Assembly: GCA_014762505.1 (NCBI GenBank)
Contig: JABURS010000037.1
Span: 62,001-126,000, forward strand
DNA from: Chromatiales bacterium
Lineage (GTDB): Bacteria; Pseudomonadota; Gammaproteobacteria; SpSt-1174
Length of the DNA stretch: 64,000 nt
Direction of reading: 5' to 3'
Positions 54,379 to 62,690 of the stretch are shown one piece after another. The notes beneath the pieces are model-generated. The model saw nothing but the letters and a program-made list of their open reading frames with translations. It made no database searches and was not told where the DNA came from. How positions within the stretch are numbered: position 1 is the first letter of the stretch; every line of letters begins with the position of its first letter. The position numbers and the translations under genes are program-made.

Positions 54379-55502
54379 GCCTCATCAACCAGATGCTGCG
54401 CGACCTCGAGTCGCGCGAGAATCGCGGGGCGGCCGCCGCCGAGCCACTGCCCGCCGGGCTGGCCCCACCCGTCCGCCGCAACGGTCGTGGCTGGCGGCTG
54501 GCCGCGGGCGTGGGCCTGGGGCTGCTGGTGCTGCTCGTCCTGGGGCTGGGACTGCGCCATTACCTGGGCACGCTGTCGATGGTCAGCGCCCCGCGGGTGG
54601 ATACCGCCCCCGTGCTGGCCGAGGCACCGACGCAGGTGACGGACGCGGCCCTGCCGCCGGACGGGGCGGCAGCGGCCGCGCCGGAAGGCCCAGAGCATGG
54701 GCAAGAGGAAGGACAACAGGCCGGGGCCGTCGAGCCGGTACCGGCAGTGGCGGCAAGTACGTCTGCGGCCAGCGCCGAGCCAGAGGTGGCGGCCAGACCG
54801 GAGCCGGCACCCGCAACGGTAGAGAAGCCCGGGCCGGCACCGGCGCAACCGGCGCCGCCCGAGGCCGAGGCGTCGGCCGAAGCGTCCGGGCCGGTGCGCC
54901 TGAGCCGCAGCGCCCCGCAGCTGAGCCCGGCCGAGCAGGCGGCCGCGCACTACCGCGAGGCCCTGGGCCGGCTGAACGCCGGGGATGCGCGCGGGGCAGA
55001 GGCAAGCCTGCGCAATGCCCTGGCCGAGGATGCGACACATCGCGATGCCCGCCAGACCCTGGCGAGCCTGCTCATCGGCACCGGCCGGGCACCCGAGGGC
55101 GAGGCCCTGCTGGCCGATGGGCTGTCGCGACAGCCGGACAATGCCGAGCTGCGCATGCTGCTGGCCCGCAGCCAGGTGGCCCGCGGCGAGGTGGAGACCG
55201 CGATCGGCGTGCTTGAGGCCGGCACGGCGGCCACGCCGGATTACCGCGCCTTCCTCGGCGCGCTCTATCAACGCGTCTCGCGCCACACGGCCGCCATCGG
55301 CGAGTACCGCCAGGCCCTGGCTGCCAACCCGGCCATGCCGGCCTGGTGGGCCGGGCTGGGCATCTCGCTGGAGGCCGAGGGCCGCGGTGGCGAGGCGGCC
55401 GAGGCCTATCGCCGGGCCCTGCGCCTGCCCGGGCTGTCGGCAGGGCTGGAACAGTACATCCGCGGGCGCCTTGCGGCGTCCGGCCTGGAAGGAAACCGAT
55501 GA
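54375..55502 (+). CDS. mshN: MSHA biogenesis protein MshN (TPR)
   Basis: 375 residues. N-terminal MSLINQMLRDLESRE, shared by MshN/ExeB-like partners, a membrane segment (LAAGVGLGLLVLLVLGLGLR), a Pro/Ala/Glu-rich linker (about residues 65-175) and TPR-like repeats (EQAAAHYREALGRLNAGDAR and onward) in the periplasm. The overlong low-complexity linker explains large shadow frames here. Stop overlaps mshE start. Confidence 0.88.
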   Translation: MSLINQMLRDLESRENRGAAAAEPLPAGLAPPVRRNGRGWRLAAGVGLGLLVLLVLGLGLRHYLGTLSMVSAPRVDTAPVLAEAPTQVTDAALPPDGAAAAAPEGPEHGQEEGQQAGAVEPVPAVAASTSAASAEPEVAARPEPAPATVEKPGPAPAQPAPPEAEASAEASGPVRLSRSAPQLSPAEQAAAHYREALGRLNAGDARGAEASLRNALAEDATHRDARQTLASLLIGTGRAPEGEALLADGLSRQPDNAELRMLLARSQVARGEVETAIGVLEAGTAATPDYRAFLGALYQRVSRHTAAIGEYRQALAANPAMPAWWAGLGISLEAEGRGGEAAEAYRRALRLPGLSAGLEQYIRGRLAASGLEGNR

Positions 55503-57238
55503 ATACCGTAGTCCGCAAGAAGATCCGTCTGGGCGACCTGCTGGTCGAGAACGACGTCATCTCGCAAAAGCAGCTGGAGCAGGCCCTCTCCGAGCAGAAG
55601 AAGATGGGCACCAAGCTCGGCCGCACGCTGATCGAGCTCGGCTTCATCACCGAGCCGGAGATGCTGAACTTCCTCTCCCGGCAGCTCAGCATCCCGATGG
55701 TCGATCTGCGCCATTACGACTTCAAGCCGGACCTGGTGCGCCGTCTGCCCGAGACCAGCGCGCGCCGCTTCCGCGCCATGGTGCTCAGCGAGACGCCCAG
55801 GGGCTATCTCGTGGGCATGGCCGACCCCACCGATATCTTCGCCTTCGACGAGATCGCGCGCCTGCTGGGCCGCGACATCGAACAGGCGGTGGTCAGCGAG
55901 ACGGAACTGCTGCGCACCTTCGACCAGGTCTACCGCCGCACCGACCAGATCAGCAGCCTGGCCGAGGAGCTGGGGCAGGAGCTGTCGGAGGGCGACTTCG
56001 ACGTCGCCCAGCTCATGGTCGGCGACGAGGTGGTGGATGCCCCGGTGGTCAAGCTGCTGCAGTCGCTGTTCGAGGACGCGGTGGGCGTGGGCGCCTCGGA
56101 CATCCACATCGAGCCCGACGAGGACGTGCTGCGCATCCGCCAGCGCGTGGACGGCGTGCTGCACGAGCAGGTGATGAACGAGAAGCGCATCGCCCCGGCG
56201 GTGGTGCTGCGCCTGAAGCTCATGGCCGGGCTCAACATCTCGGAGAAGCGCCTGCCGCAGGACGGGCGTTTCAATATCAAGGTCAAGGGCCGCAACATCG
56301 ACGTGCGCCTGTCCACCATGCCCATCCAGTGGGGGGAGTCGGTGGTGATGCGTCTGCTCGACCAGTCCGGCGCCATGCTCCGGCTCGAGCACCTGGGCAT
56401 GCCCGAGGACATGGTGAAGCGTTTCCGCAAGGTGCTGCATTACCCCAGCGGCATGGTGCTGGTCACCGGCCCCACCGGCTCGGGCAAGAGCACCACGCTG
56501 TATGCCGCGCTGCGCGAGCTCAACGTGCCGGGCAAGAAGATCATCACCGTCGAAGACCCGGTGGAATACCGGCTGCCGCGCATCAACCAGGTGCAGGTCA
56601 ACTCGCGTATCGGGCTGGAGTTTTCCACCGTGCTGCGTACCGCCCTGCGCCAGGACCCGGACATCATCCTGGTGGGCGAGATGCGCGATCAGGAGACGGC
56701 CGAGATCGGCCTGCGTGCCGCCATGACCGGTCACCTCGTGCTCTCCACCCTTCACACCAACGACGCCATCAGCACGGCCGACCGCCTGCTCGACATGGGA
56801 GCGCAGGGCTATCTGCTGGCCGCCTCGCTGCGCGCCATCATCGCCCAGCGCCTGGTGCGCCGCATCTGCGAAAACTGCGCCGAGCCCTTTGAACCGGACG
56901 AGCAGGAGCACGCCTGGCTGCAGTCCATGCTCGGCAACGGCAATGGTTACGCGCTGAAGCACGGGCGCGGCTGTGCGCAGTGCAACAACACCGGCTATCG
57001 CGGACGCGTGGGCGTGTACGAGTACATCGAGCCCGACCGGGCCATGCTCACGGCCCTGCGCAAGGACGATCCGGAGGCCTTCGTCGTGGCCGCCCGCCAG
57101 AGCCGCCACTACCGGCCACTGGTGCGCAGCGCGCTGGACTACATGTGCAGCGGCGCCACCACGCTGGAGGAGGTGCTGCGCATCGCCGGCGAGCTGGAAG
57201 AGACCGAGCACGAAACCCCGCCGGCGGTGGACCACTAG
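55499..57238 (+). CDS. mshE: MSHA pilus extension ATPase MshE with c-di-GMP-binding MshEN domain
   Basis: 579 residues. N-terminal MshEN region with two tandem repeats: RLGDLLVENDVISQKQLEQA and KLGRTLIELGFITEPEMLNF, the pattern that binds c-di-GMP in Vibrio MshE. The GspE-type ATPase follows: GASDIHIEPDEDVLRIRQRV, Walker A GPTGSGKST at ~324-332, Walker B region DIILVGEMRDQETAEIGLRA, and a C-terminal four-Cys zinc site (CENCAEP, GCAQCNNTGY). Powers pilus assembly. Repeat 1 has Asp where the usual motif has Gly (NDV). Starts inside the mshN stop. Confidence 0.96.
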   Translation: MNTVVRKKIRLGDLLVENDVISQKQLEQALSEQKKMGTKLGRTLIELGFITEPEMLNFLSRQLSIPMVDLRHYDFKPDLVRRLPETSARRFRAMVLSETPRGYLVGMADPTDIFAFDEIARLLGRDIEQAVVSETELLRTFDQVYRRTDQISSLAEELGQELSEGDFDVAQLMVGDEVVDAPVVKLLQSLFEDAVGVGASDIHIEPDEDVLRIRQRVDGVLHEQVMNEKRIAPAVVLRLKLMAGLNISEKRLPQDGRFNIKVKGRNIDVRLSTMPIQWGESVVMRLLDQSGAMLRLEHLGMPEDMVKRFRKVLHYPSGMVLVTGPTGSGKSTTLYAALRELNVPGKKIITVEDPVEYRLPRINQVQVNSRIGLEFSTVLRTALRQDPDIILVGEMRDQETAEIGLRAAMTGHLVLSTLHTNDAISTADRLLDMGAQGYLLAASLRAIIAQRLVRRICENCAEPFEPDEQEHAWLQSMLGNGNGYALKHGRGCAQCNNTGYRGRVGVYEYIEPDRAMLTALRKDDPEAFVVAARQSRHYRPLVRSALDYMCSGATTLEEVLRIAGELEETEHETPPAVDH

Positions 57239-57241
57239 CCC

Positions 57242-58465
57242 ATGGCCACCTTCGAGTACAAGGCGCGCAGCAGCGACGGCCGGCCGCTCAAGGGGCAGAT
57301 CGACGCCCCGAGTACCGACGCCGCCGCCGAACAGCTGCTCGGCAACGGCTACACGCCGGTCGAGATCCGCGAGGCGCGCCAGCGCGAGGACCTGGGCGAG
57401 CAGCTCAAGCGCCGGCTCGGCCTGGGCCGGCCCAGCCTGAGCGAACTCGGGCTCTTCACCCGTCAGCTCTATGCGCTGTCCAAGGCCGGCGTGCCCATCA
57501 TCCGCGGCATGAACCAGCTGGCCAGTTCCACCCGCAACACCATGCTGCGCGAGGCCATCGAGGCCATGGTGGAGGACCTGGAATCCGGCCGCGACCTGGC
57601 CGGTGCCATGGCCCGGCATACCGACATCTTCATGCCGCTGTACATCAACCTGGTGCGTGTGGGCGAGGAGTCCGGGCGCCTGGACGAGGCGTTTCTGCGG
57701 CTCTGGGAATACCTCGAGCGCGAGAAGAAGACCGGCAACCAGATCAAGGCGGCGATGCGTTACCCGGCCTTTGTGATCCTGGCCGTGGGCATCGCCATCT
57801 TCATCCTCATGGCCTTCGTCATCCCCGAGTTCGCCAAGGTCTTCGAGCGCTTTCGCCTGGAACTGCCGCTGCCCACGCGCGCCATCATCGCGCTGTCGGA
57901 GTTCACCGCCGCCTACTGGTGGGCGGTGCTCGGTGCCATCGGTGGCGGCATCTATGCCTTTCGCCGGTACATCAACACCGATGCCGGGCGGCTGTGGTGG
58001 GACGAGCAGCGCCTGCGCTTTCCCGTCTTCGGCAGCATCGTGCTGCGCGCCACGCTGGCGCGCTTCTCCCGCGCCTTTGCCATGGCCACGCGTTCCGGGG
58101 TGCCGTTGATCCAGGCCCTGAGCGTGGTCTCGCGCGCCATCGGCAACGAGTACCTGGGCAAGAAGATCGTCGGCATGCGCGAGGGCATCGAGCGTGGCGA
58201 GAGCATCACCCGCACCGCCGCCAACATGGGCGTGTTCACGCCGCTGGTGATGCAGATGCTGGCCGTGGGCGAGGAGACCGGCCAGGTGGACGACATGCTG
58301 GAGGAGGTCGCGGCCTTCTACGAGAGCGAGGTGGACTACGATGTCGGCCGCCTGGCCGAGCTCATCCAGCCGGTGCTGACGGTGGCCGTGGGCATCATCG
58401 TCTTCATCCTCGCCCTGGGCGTGTTCCTGCCCATGTGGGACCTCACGCAGATCGCCGGGCGATGA
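57242..58465 (+). CDS. mshG: MSHA inner-membrane platform protein MshG (GspF/PilC-like)
   Basis: 407 residues. Two T2SF domains with the typical start MATFEYKARSSDGRPLKGQI, LGLFTRQLYALSKAGVPIIR, FVILAVGIAIFILMAFVIPE and FSRAFAMATRSGVPLIQALS, plus MLAVGEETGQVDDML. It couples the ATPase to pilin insertion. Overlaps mshF by 4 bases. Confidence 0.95.
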   Translation: MATFEYKARSSDGRPLKGQIDAPSTDAAAEQLLGNGYTPVEIREARQREDLGEQLKRRLGLGRPSLSELGLFTRQLYALSKAGVPIIRGMNQLASSTRNTMLREAIEAMVEDLESGRDLAGAMARHTDIFMPLYINLVRVGEESGRLDEAFLRLWEYLEREKKTGNQIKAAMRYPAFVILAVGIAIFILMAFVIPEFAKVFERFRLELPLPTRAIIALSEFTAAYWWAVLGAIGGGIYAFRRYINTDAGRLWWDEQRLRFPVFGSIVLRATLARFSRAFAMATRSGVPLIQALSVVSRAIGNEYLGKKIVGMREGIERGESITRTAANMGVFTPLVMQMLAVGEETGQVDDMLEEVAAFYESEVDYDVGRLAELIQPVLTVAVGIIVFILALGVFLPMWDLTQIAGR

Positions 58466-58977
58466 TCGCGGCATGGCGGCGACAGCAGGGGCTGACGATC
58501 TTCGAGGTCACGCTGGTGGTGATCCTCGTCGGCATCCTCATGGTCATCGCCATGGAACGGATGCTGCGCCTGGACGTGCAGGCCGAACGGGTCTATCTGG
58601 AGCGGGAGATCGGCGTGATCCAGAGCGCCCTGCTGATCGAGTTCGCCGACCGGGTGGTGCACCAGGGCCCCGAGGCCGCACGCTCGCTGGCGGCGAGCAA
58701 TCCCGTGGCAGTGCTCGCCCGGCCGCCGGCGAGCTATGCCGGGGAGTTCGACGAGGCCGTCCCGCACGGCCTGCGGGGCGGGGAATGGTACTTCGATACG
58801 CGCAGCCGCAGCCTAGTGTATGTGGTGCGCAACGCCGAGCAGTTCGTCACGAGCATCACCGACCCCAAGCGAGCCCGCTTCCAGGTGCGCCTGGTGGAAG
58901 GGCAGCGCAATGGCCGCGCCCGCATCGAGGGCGTGGTGATCGAGGCGCTGGAGCCCTATGCCTGGCGGCGGGACTGA
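58462..58977 (+). CDS. mshF: MSHA biogenesis protein MshF (prepilin-like)
   Basis: 171 residues. N-terminus RRQQGLTIFEVTLVVILVGI resembles a prepilin: Gly10, then L-T-I-F-E with Glu at +5, and a hydrophobic helix. The periplasmic part (GGEWYFDTRSRSLVYVVRNA, FQVRLVEGQRNGRARIEGVV) is poorly conserved. Named from position after mshG. ATG 58462 lies in the mshG stop. Confidence 0.8.
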   Translation: MIAAWRRQQGLTIFEVTLVVILVGILMVIAMERMLRLDVQAERVYLEREIGVIQSALLIEFADRVVHQGPEAARSLAASNPVAVLARPPASYAGEFDEAVPHGLRGGEWYFDTRSRSLVYVVRNAEQFVTSITDPKRARFQVRLVEGQRNGRARIEGVVIEALEPYAWRRD

Positions 58978-59041
58978 ACCGGCCATACGCAATGGACGAT
59001 GACGCAATGAAGAAGAACGGCACAATCTGCGAGGAAGGACG

Positions 59042-59665
59042 ATGAACGGACTGACCCCCACCGAGAGCCTGCTGGTCGAGGCCGCCCTGCTGGTGCTCAT
59101 CATCGGCCTGGCGATTGCCCTGGTATTCGGCCTGCTGGCCCTGTTCTCGCCGGCCCGTGCCGTGGGCCTGGCCCAAGTGCTGGGGCGCCGGCACTCGCTG
59201 CGCCAGTCGGCGCGGCCGCTGGAAAGACCCATCTACACCGAGCGCGCCTTTTATCACCACCACCGCCCCTTCGGGGCCATGATCGTAGTGGCCGCCGTCC
59301 TCATCCTGCTCTACCTCGGCCTGCGCTTCGATGCCGGGGTCATGCTGCGGGTGCTGGCACAGGGCGAAGAGCGCATCCTGGCCGAGATCCTGGTCGAGAC
59401 CTTCCAGCTGCTCATGTGGATCGGCGCGAGTTTCAGCCTGCTGGTGGGGCTGTTCGTCTTCTTCCGTCCCAGCGCCCTGAAGCACATCGAGGCCCGCGCC
59501 AACGAGTGGATCTCCACCCGCCAGGCCACCCGCGGCCTGGCCATCGAATCCGGGGCGGCGGACCGCTTCTTCGAGTCCCATCCGCGCCTGGTGGGCGCAG
59601 TGGTCACGGTGATCAGCCTGGCGGCCCTGGTGGGCCTGCTCGCCATCCGCGTCGAGTTTCGCTGA
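59042..59665 (+). CDS. Unknown membrane protein inside the msh cluster
   Basis: 207 residues. Four hydrophobic segments: LLVEAALLVLIIGLAIALVF, GAMIVVAAVLILLYLGLRF, LLMWIGASFSLLVGLFVFF and VGAVVTVISLAALVGLLAI. Between segments 1 and 2 there is a basic loop (ALGRRHSLRQSARPLERPIY region) and after 3 a loop (EARANEWISTRQATRGLAIE). No signal peptide or known domain. It lies between mshF and mshA on the same strand; in Vibrio loci no such gene occurs at this place, as far as I recall. Start ATG 59042, with GAGGAAGGA just before it. Role unknown; a pilus accessory is guilt by position. Confidence 0.82.
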   Translation: MNGLTPTESLLVEAALLVLIIGLAIALVFGLLALFSPARAVGLAQVLGRRHSLRQSARPLERPIYTERAFYHHHRPFGAMIVVAAVLILLYLGLRFDAGVMLRVLAQGEERILAEILVETFQLLMWIGASFSLLVGLFVFFRPSALKHIEARANEWISTRQATRGLAIESGAADRFFESHPRLVGAVVTVISLAALVGLLAIRVEFR

Positions 59666-59732
59666 GGGGGCGGATGACGCGGGCTGTATAAAGAATGTCA
59701 CAGGGGTCGCAGACTGAAGACAGCGACATCTG

Positions 59733-59764
59733 CAATGGGTTAGCATCGACAGGCTAACGCATTG
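59733..59764. repeat. Imperfect inverted repeat upstream of mshA
   Basis: CAATGGGTTAGC, 8-base loop, GCTAACGCATTG: 11 of 12 positions pair. Could be a regulator site or an mRNA hairpin in the mshA leader. Followed by TTCGCCC-TGCG-GGGCGAA (59777-59794) and the 16-base palindrome GACCGCCGCGGCGGTC (59808-59823). A TATAAA at 59687 lacks a fitting -35. Confidence 0.6.
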
Positions 59765-59891
59765 AGTACCAAGCGATTCGCCCTGCGGGGCGAAGGCCGG
59801 CCAGCCGGACCGCCGCGGCGGTCACCACGGCACCGGCCAAATCAGCCGGGCTGCGGCCCGATACCGAAGCAATGCAAACGAGGTGATAGAG

Positions 59892-60332
59892 ATGAAAAAG
59901 ATGCAATCGGGTTTTACCCTGATCGAGCTGATCATGGTGATCGTGATCCTGGGTGTGCTGGCGGCCACGGCTGCGCCGCGTTTCCTGGATCTGCAGTCGG
60001 ACGCACGGGCCGCAGCAGTAGATGGCCTGGCCGGTGGTCTGAAGTCGGCTGGCTCGATCACCTACGCGGCTTGTCTGCTTGATGCTGCTTGTGACCAGTC
60101 GGCCGCGACTTCCAGCGCCAGCGTGGGTGGGCAATCCATCGCCGTTGCTTATGGCTGGCCGACCGCAGCCTCCATCGACACCGCTGCAGATGTCACGCTG
60201 GGTAATTTTACGGCAGCGACTTCAGGTACCGCGCGTACCTATACCCTGGCTGCTAACTGCCTGGTGACCTATACCGAGGCAGCCAGTGCTGGCGCAACCG
60301 CCACTGTCACAGTGGACAAGAGCAGCTGCTGA
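59892..60332 (+). CDS. mshA: Major MSHA-type type IV pilin
   Basis: 146 residues. Prepilin leader MKKMQSG cut before Phe8; mature FTLIELIMVIVILGVLAATA with Glu at +5, then AAPRFLDLQSDARAAAVDGL, the MSHA-pilin signature. Four Cys in the mature globular part, two in ACLLDAACDQSA and two near the end (ANCLVTY and the final KSSC), could form disulfides. ATG 59892 has GAGG eight bases upstream; a GTG at 59883 would lengthen the leader and is less likely. Only one such pilin occurs, where Vibrio has mshB and mshA. The flanking 226-base gap contains hairpins. Confidence 0.93.
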   Translation: MKKMQSGFTLIELIMVIVILGVLAATAAPRFLDLQSDARAAAVDGLAGGLKSAGSITYAACLLDAACDQSAATSSASVGGQSIAVAYGWPTAASIDTAADVTLGNFTAATSGTARTYTLAANCLVTYTEAASAGATATVTVDKSSC

Positions 60333-60409
60333 TCCTGACTCCCGATTGATTTGGGAATAGGAGCGGGGTCGGCTGCCAGCAGTGGCGCCGGCCCTGCCAC
60401 TTTTCAGTG

Positions 60410-60913
60410 ATGCGTGAGATTGTGTGGTCTCCCAGCAAGGCGGCTTCGCCAAGGTGCGCACGCGGCTTCAGCTTTATTGAGCTGGTGACGGTACTCCTCC
60501 TGATGAGTGCCTTGGCGGTACTCGTCTATCCTCGTCTGGCCTCCGTCGAAATCGAAGAGGCCGCCTTCGAGCAACAACTCCTCAATGCCCTGCGTTATGC
60601 CCACAAGCAGGCGATGAATTCCGGCTGCGCGATCCGAGTCGAGGTGCGCGCGGCCTCCAACGACTACGGTGTCTACCTGCGCGACGACGCCACGGCGAAC
60701 AGCTGCGGCAGCGCGGGCTTTGGCAGCAATCCCCTGCCCGATCCCGCGGGCGGGGTGTACGCGGGCAGCGCCCCGGATGGCGTGACCATCAGCAGCGGGC
60801 TGGCCTTCACCTTCGATGGCCTCGGCCGGCCGCAGCCCGCCGGCGGCAGCATGACCTTCAACGGCCGCAGCATCGTGGTCGAGAGCGAGACGGGGTACGT
60901 GTATGCCCCATAG
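60410..60913 (+). CDS. mshC: Minor pilin MshC (GspH/FimT-like)
   Basis: 167 residues. Leader of 19 residues ending ARG, then FSFIELVTVLLLMSALAVLV with Glu at +5. The GspH-like body has AYHKQ-type helix (ALRYAHKQAMNSGCAIRVEV) and the C-terminal FNGRSIVVESETGYVY. ATG 60410; GTG 60407 is one codon earlier. Overlaps mshD by 11 bases. Confidence 0.87.
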   Translation: MREIVWSPSKAASPRCARGFSFIELVTVLLLMSALAVLVYPRLASVEIEEAAFEQQLLNALRYAHKQAMNSGCAIRVEVRAASNDYGVYLRDDATANSCGSAGFGSNPLPDPAGGVYAGSAPDGVTISSGLAFTFDGLGRPQPAGGSMTFNGRSIVVESETGYVYAP

Positions 60914-61361
60914 TCCGCGTCAGTCCGGCTTCACCTTCATCGAGCTGGTGATCTCCATCGTGATCATCGCGGCCGCCGTCGGCGGCATCATGGTGACGGT
61001 GGCCAATACCGTGGCGCGCAGCGTCGACCCCATGATCCAGACGCAGGCCATCATCCTCGCCCAGGGCTACCTGGACGAGGCCCTGCTGCGGCCCTACGCA
61101 CCGGGGCCGGCGACCTGCAGCGACCCGGACGGCGCACGCGACCAGTTCGACGACGTGGCCGACTACGGCTGCGTGAACAACCCGAACGGACCGCGCGACC
61201 AGTACGGCAACCAGCTGCCCGGACTGGCGGACTACAACGTCAGCATGAGCGTGACGGATGCCAGCCTGGGCGGCGTGGCGACCCGGCGCGTGGAGGTGCG
61301 CGTCACCCACGACAGCCAGGGCATCGACATCCGCCTGGCCGGACACCGGGCAAGCTACTGA
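60903..61361 (+). CDS. mshD: Minor pilin MshD
   Basis: 152 residues. Leader MPHSPRQSG, mature FTFIELVISIVIIAAAVGGI with Glu at +5; the body includes GYLDEALLRPYAPGP, the MshD/PilV-like block, and ends with RRVEVRVTHDSQGIDIRLAG. Its TGA overlaps the mshO ATG by one base (TGATG). Confidence 0.88.
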   Translation: MPHSPRQSGFTFIELVISIVIIAAAVGGIMVTVANTVARSVDPMIQTQAIILAQGYLDEALLRPYAPGPATCSDPDGARDQFDDVADYGCVNNPNGPRDQYGNQLPGLADYNVSMSVTDASLGGVATRRVEVRVTHDSQGIDIRLAGHRASY

Positions 61362-62278
61362 TGCGCAAAGGCAGCTACACAACGTTCGTAGGAGCGCCGC
61401 AAGGCGCGATCCTGCGTGCGCATCAAAGGCATTATCGCGCCTTGCGGCGCTCCTACGAGGGGTCGAGCCAGCGCGGCTTCACGCTCATCGAGATGGTCAT
61501 CGTCATCACCATGCTGGGTGCGCTGCTGGCCCTGGGCGGGGTGTTCATCGTCCAGCCGTTTGAGGCCTACGAGGACGTCGCCCGCCGCGCGCGGCTGGTG
61601 GACGTGGCCGAGACGGCGATGATGCGCATGACCCGCGAGACGCGCATGGCCCTGCCCAACAGCGTGCGCATCACCAGTAGCAGTAGCGACCCGCGACACG
61701 CGCTGGAATTCCTGGCCACCGCCACGGGCGGGCGTTATCGCCAGCAGGTGGACGACACCGGCGCCGGCGACCCGCTGGACCGCACGCTGGCCGCCGACAG
61801 CTTCGACGTGCTCGGCGGTCTGCAGGGGGCGGTGGCGGTCGGCTCGCAACTGGTGATCTACAACACGGGCGATCTGGGACTCGATGCCTACAAGGGCGAC
61901 AACAGCGCCCCTATCACGGGCGTCGGCGCGGCCAGCCTGAGCTTCGCCAAGGGGTCCGCGCCCGCCTTTCCCGCCGACTCGCCGCAGGCGCGCTTCTACG
62001 TGGTGACGGGGCCGGTGAGCTTCGTCTGCGATGCCGACAGCGGCACCCTGCGCCGCTATGCCGGTTATCCCATTCAGGCCACACAGCCGGTGAGCGATGC
62101 CGCCCTCGGTGGCGCCGGTGCCCTGCTCGCGGACAACGTGAGCAACTGCGGTACGGCCTTCACCTACAACGACGGCGGTGGCAGCCGCAACGGCCTGGTG
62201 ACCTTCCGGCTCACGATCACCGAGGACGGCGAACGGGTCTCGCTGCTGCAACAGGCCCATGTGCTGAACATCCCATGA
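61361..62278 (+). CDS. mshO: Minor pilin MshO with REPIN-derived leader extension
   Basis: 305 residues. Prepilin core begins at Phe40 (FTLIEMVIVITMLGALLALG, Glu at +5) after Gly39; the body has RRARLVDVAETAMMRMTRET, the MshO/PilW-like block. The leader is 39 residues, far longer than the usual 5-25, because residues 9-33 are encoded by a perfect inverted repeat (61386-61458). ATG 61361 is coupled to mshD (TGATG), so the long leader is probably real. In-frame TTG 61442 inside the repeat would give a normal 12-residue leader. Whether PilD-type peptidase handles the long leader is unknown. Confidence 0.85.
   Translation: MRKGSYTTFVGAPQGAILRAHQRHYRALRRSYEGSSQRGFTLIEMVIVITMLGALLALGGVFIVQPFEAYEDVARRARLVDVAETAMMRMTRETRMALPNSVRITSSSSDPRHALEFLATATGGRYRQQVDDTGAGDPLDRTLAADSFDVLGGLQGAVAVGSQLVIYNTGDLGLDAYKGDNSAPITGVGAASLSFAKGSAPAFPADSPQARFYVVTGPVSFVCDADSGTLRRYAGYPIQATQPVSDAALGGAGALLADNVSNCGTAFTYNDGGGSRNGLVTFRLTITEDGERVSLLQQAHVLNIP
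61386..61458. repeat. REPIN-like element (two inverted REP units) inside mshO
   Basis: Two perfect inverted 25-base arms (61386-61410 and 61434-61458) around a 23-base spacer. Each arm begins GTAGGAGC or its complement and has its own hairpin GCGCC-GCAA-GGCGC, the structure of REP sequences in Pseudomonas and other gammaproteobacteria. REP pairs are spread by RAYT transposases; none is in this window, and no second copy was seen here. Confidence 0.85.
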
Positions 62279-62679
62279 TGAACGGACCCGGCAGACAACG
62301 CGGATTCAGCCTCTTCGTCGCGATCTTCCTGATCACGTCGATCCTGGTGATTGCGGTGATCTCCGCCTCCACGCTGACCTCGCGCAGCATCAGCACCGCG
62401 CAGGGCCTGCTCGCCGCGCGCGTGTACTATGCGGCAAAGAGCGGGCTGGACTACGCGACCGCACAGGTCCTGCCCGCCGGTCAGGGTTGCGGCAACGTGG
62501 GTGGCTCGGTGACGGTGGAGGGTATCAGCGTCACCCTGGGCTGCAGCGAGGCGACCATCAGCCAGGGAACGGAGAGCATCGCCGTCTACCAGCTCAGCGC
62601 CCAGGCCAGCACCGGCAACCTGAACGACGGCACCTTCGCCTCGCGCAACCTGCGCGCCACCGTGAGCGGGCAGCCGTGA
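62275..62679 (+). CDS. mshP: MSHA biogenesis protein MshP (PilX-like)
   Basis: 134 residues. Leader MMNGPGRQRG then FSLFVAIFLITSILVIAVIS; position +5 is Val rather than Glu, as in PilX-like proteins. LLAARVYYAAKSGLDYATAQ is the conserved helix. Overlaps mshO by 4 bases and is 11 bases from mshQ. Confidence 0.87.
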   Translation: MMNGPGRQRGFSLFVAIFLITSILVIAVISASTLTSRSISTAQGLLAARVYYAAKSGLDYATAQVLPAGQGCGNVGGSVTVEGISVTLGCSEATISQGTESIAVYQLSAQASTGNLNDGTFASRNLRATVSGQP

Positions 62680-62690
62680 GGGATTCGACC

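Noticed and set aside
51364-58474. Very long open frames on the minus strand opposite the msh genes (for example 51364-54240 and 55406-58474)
   Set aside because: They are mirror frames of GC-rich coding DNA: repetitive His/Gln/Leu/Val-rich text with no domains, opposite strongly conserved msh genes.
59666-59891. Sigma54 promoter for the pilin gene
   Set aside because: No TGGCAC-N5-TTGC pattern could be found in the gap.
60340-60370. Second REP-like sequence (TAGGAGCGG near 60351)
   Set aside because: Shares only the first 8-9 bases with the REP arm and lacks the internal hairpin.
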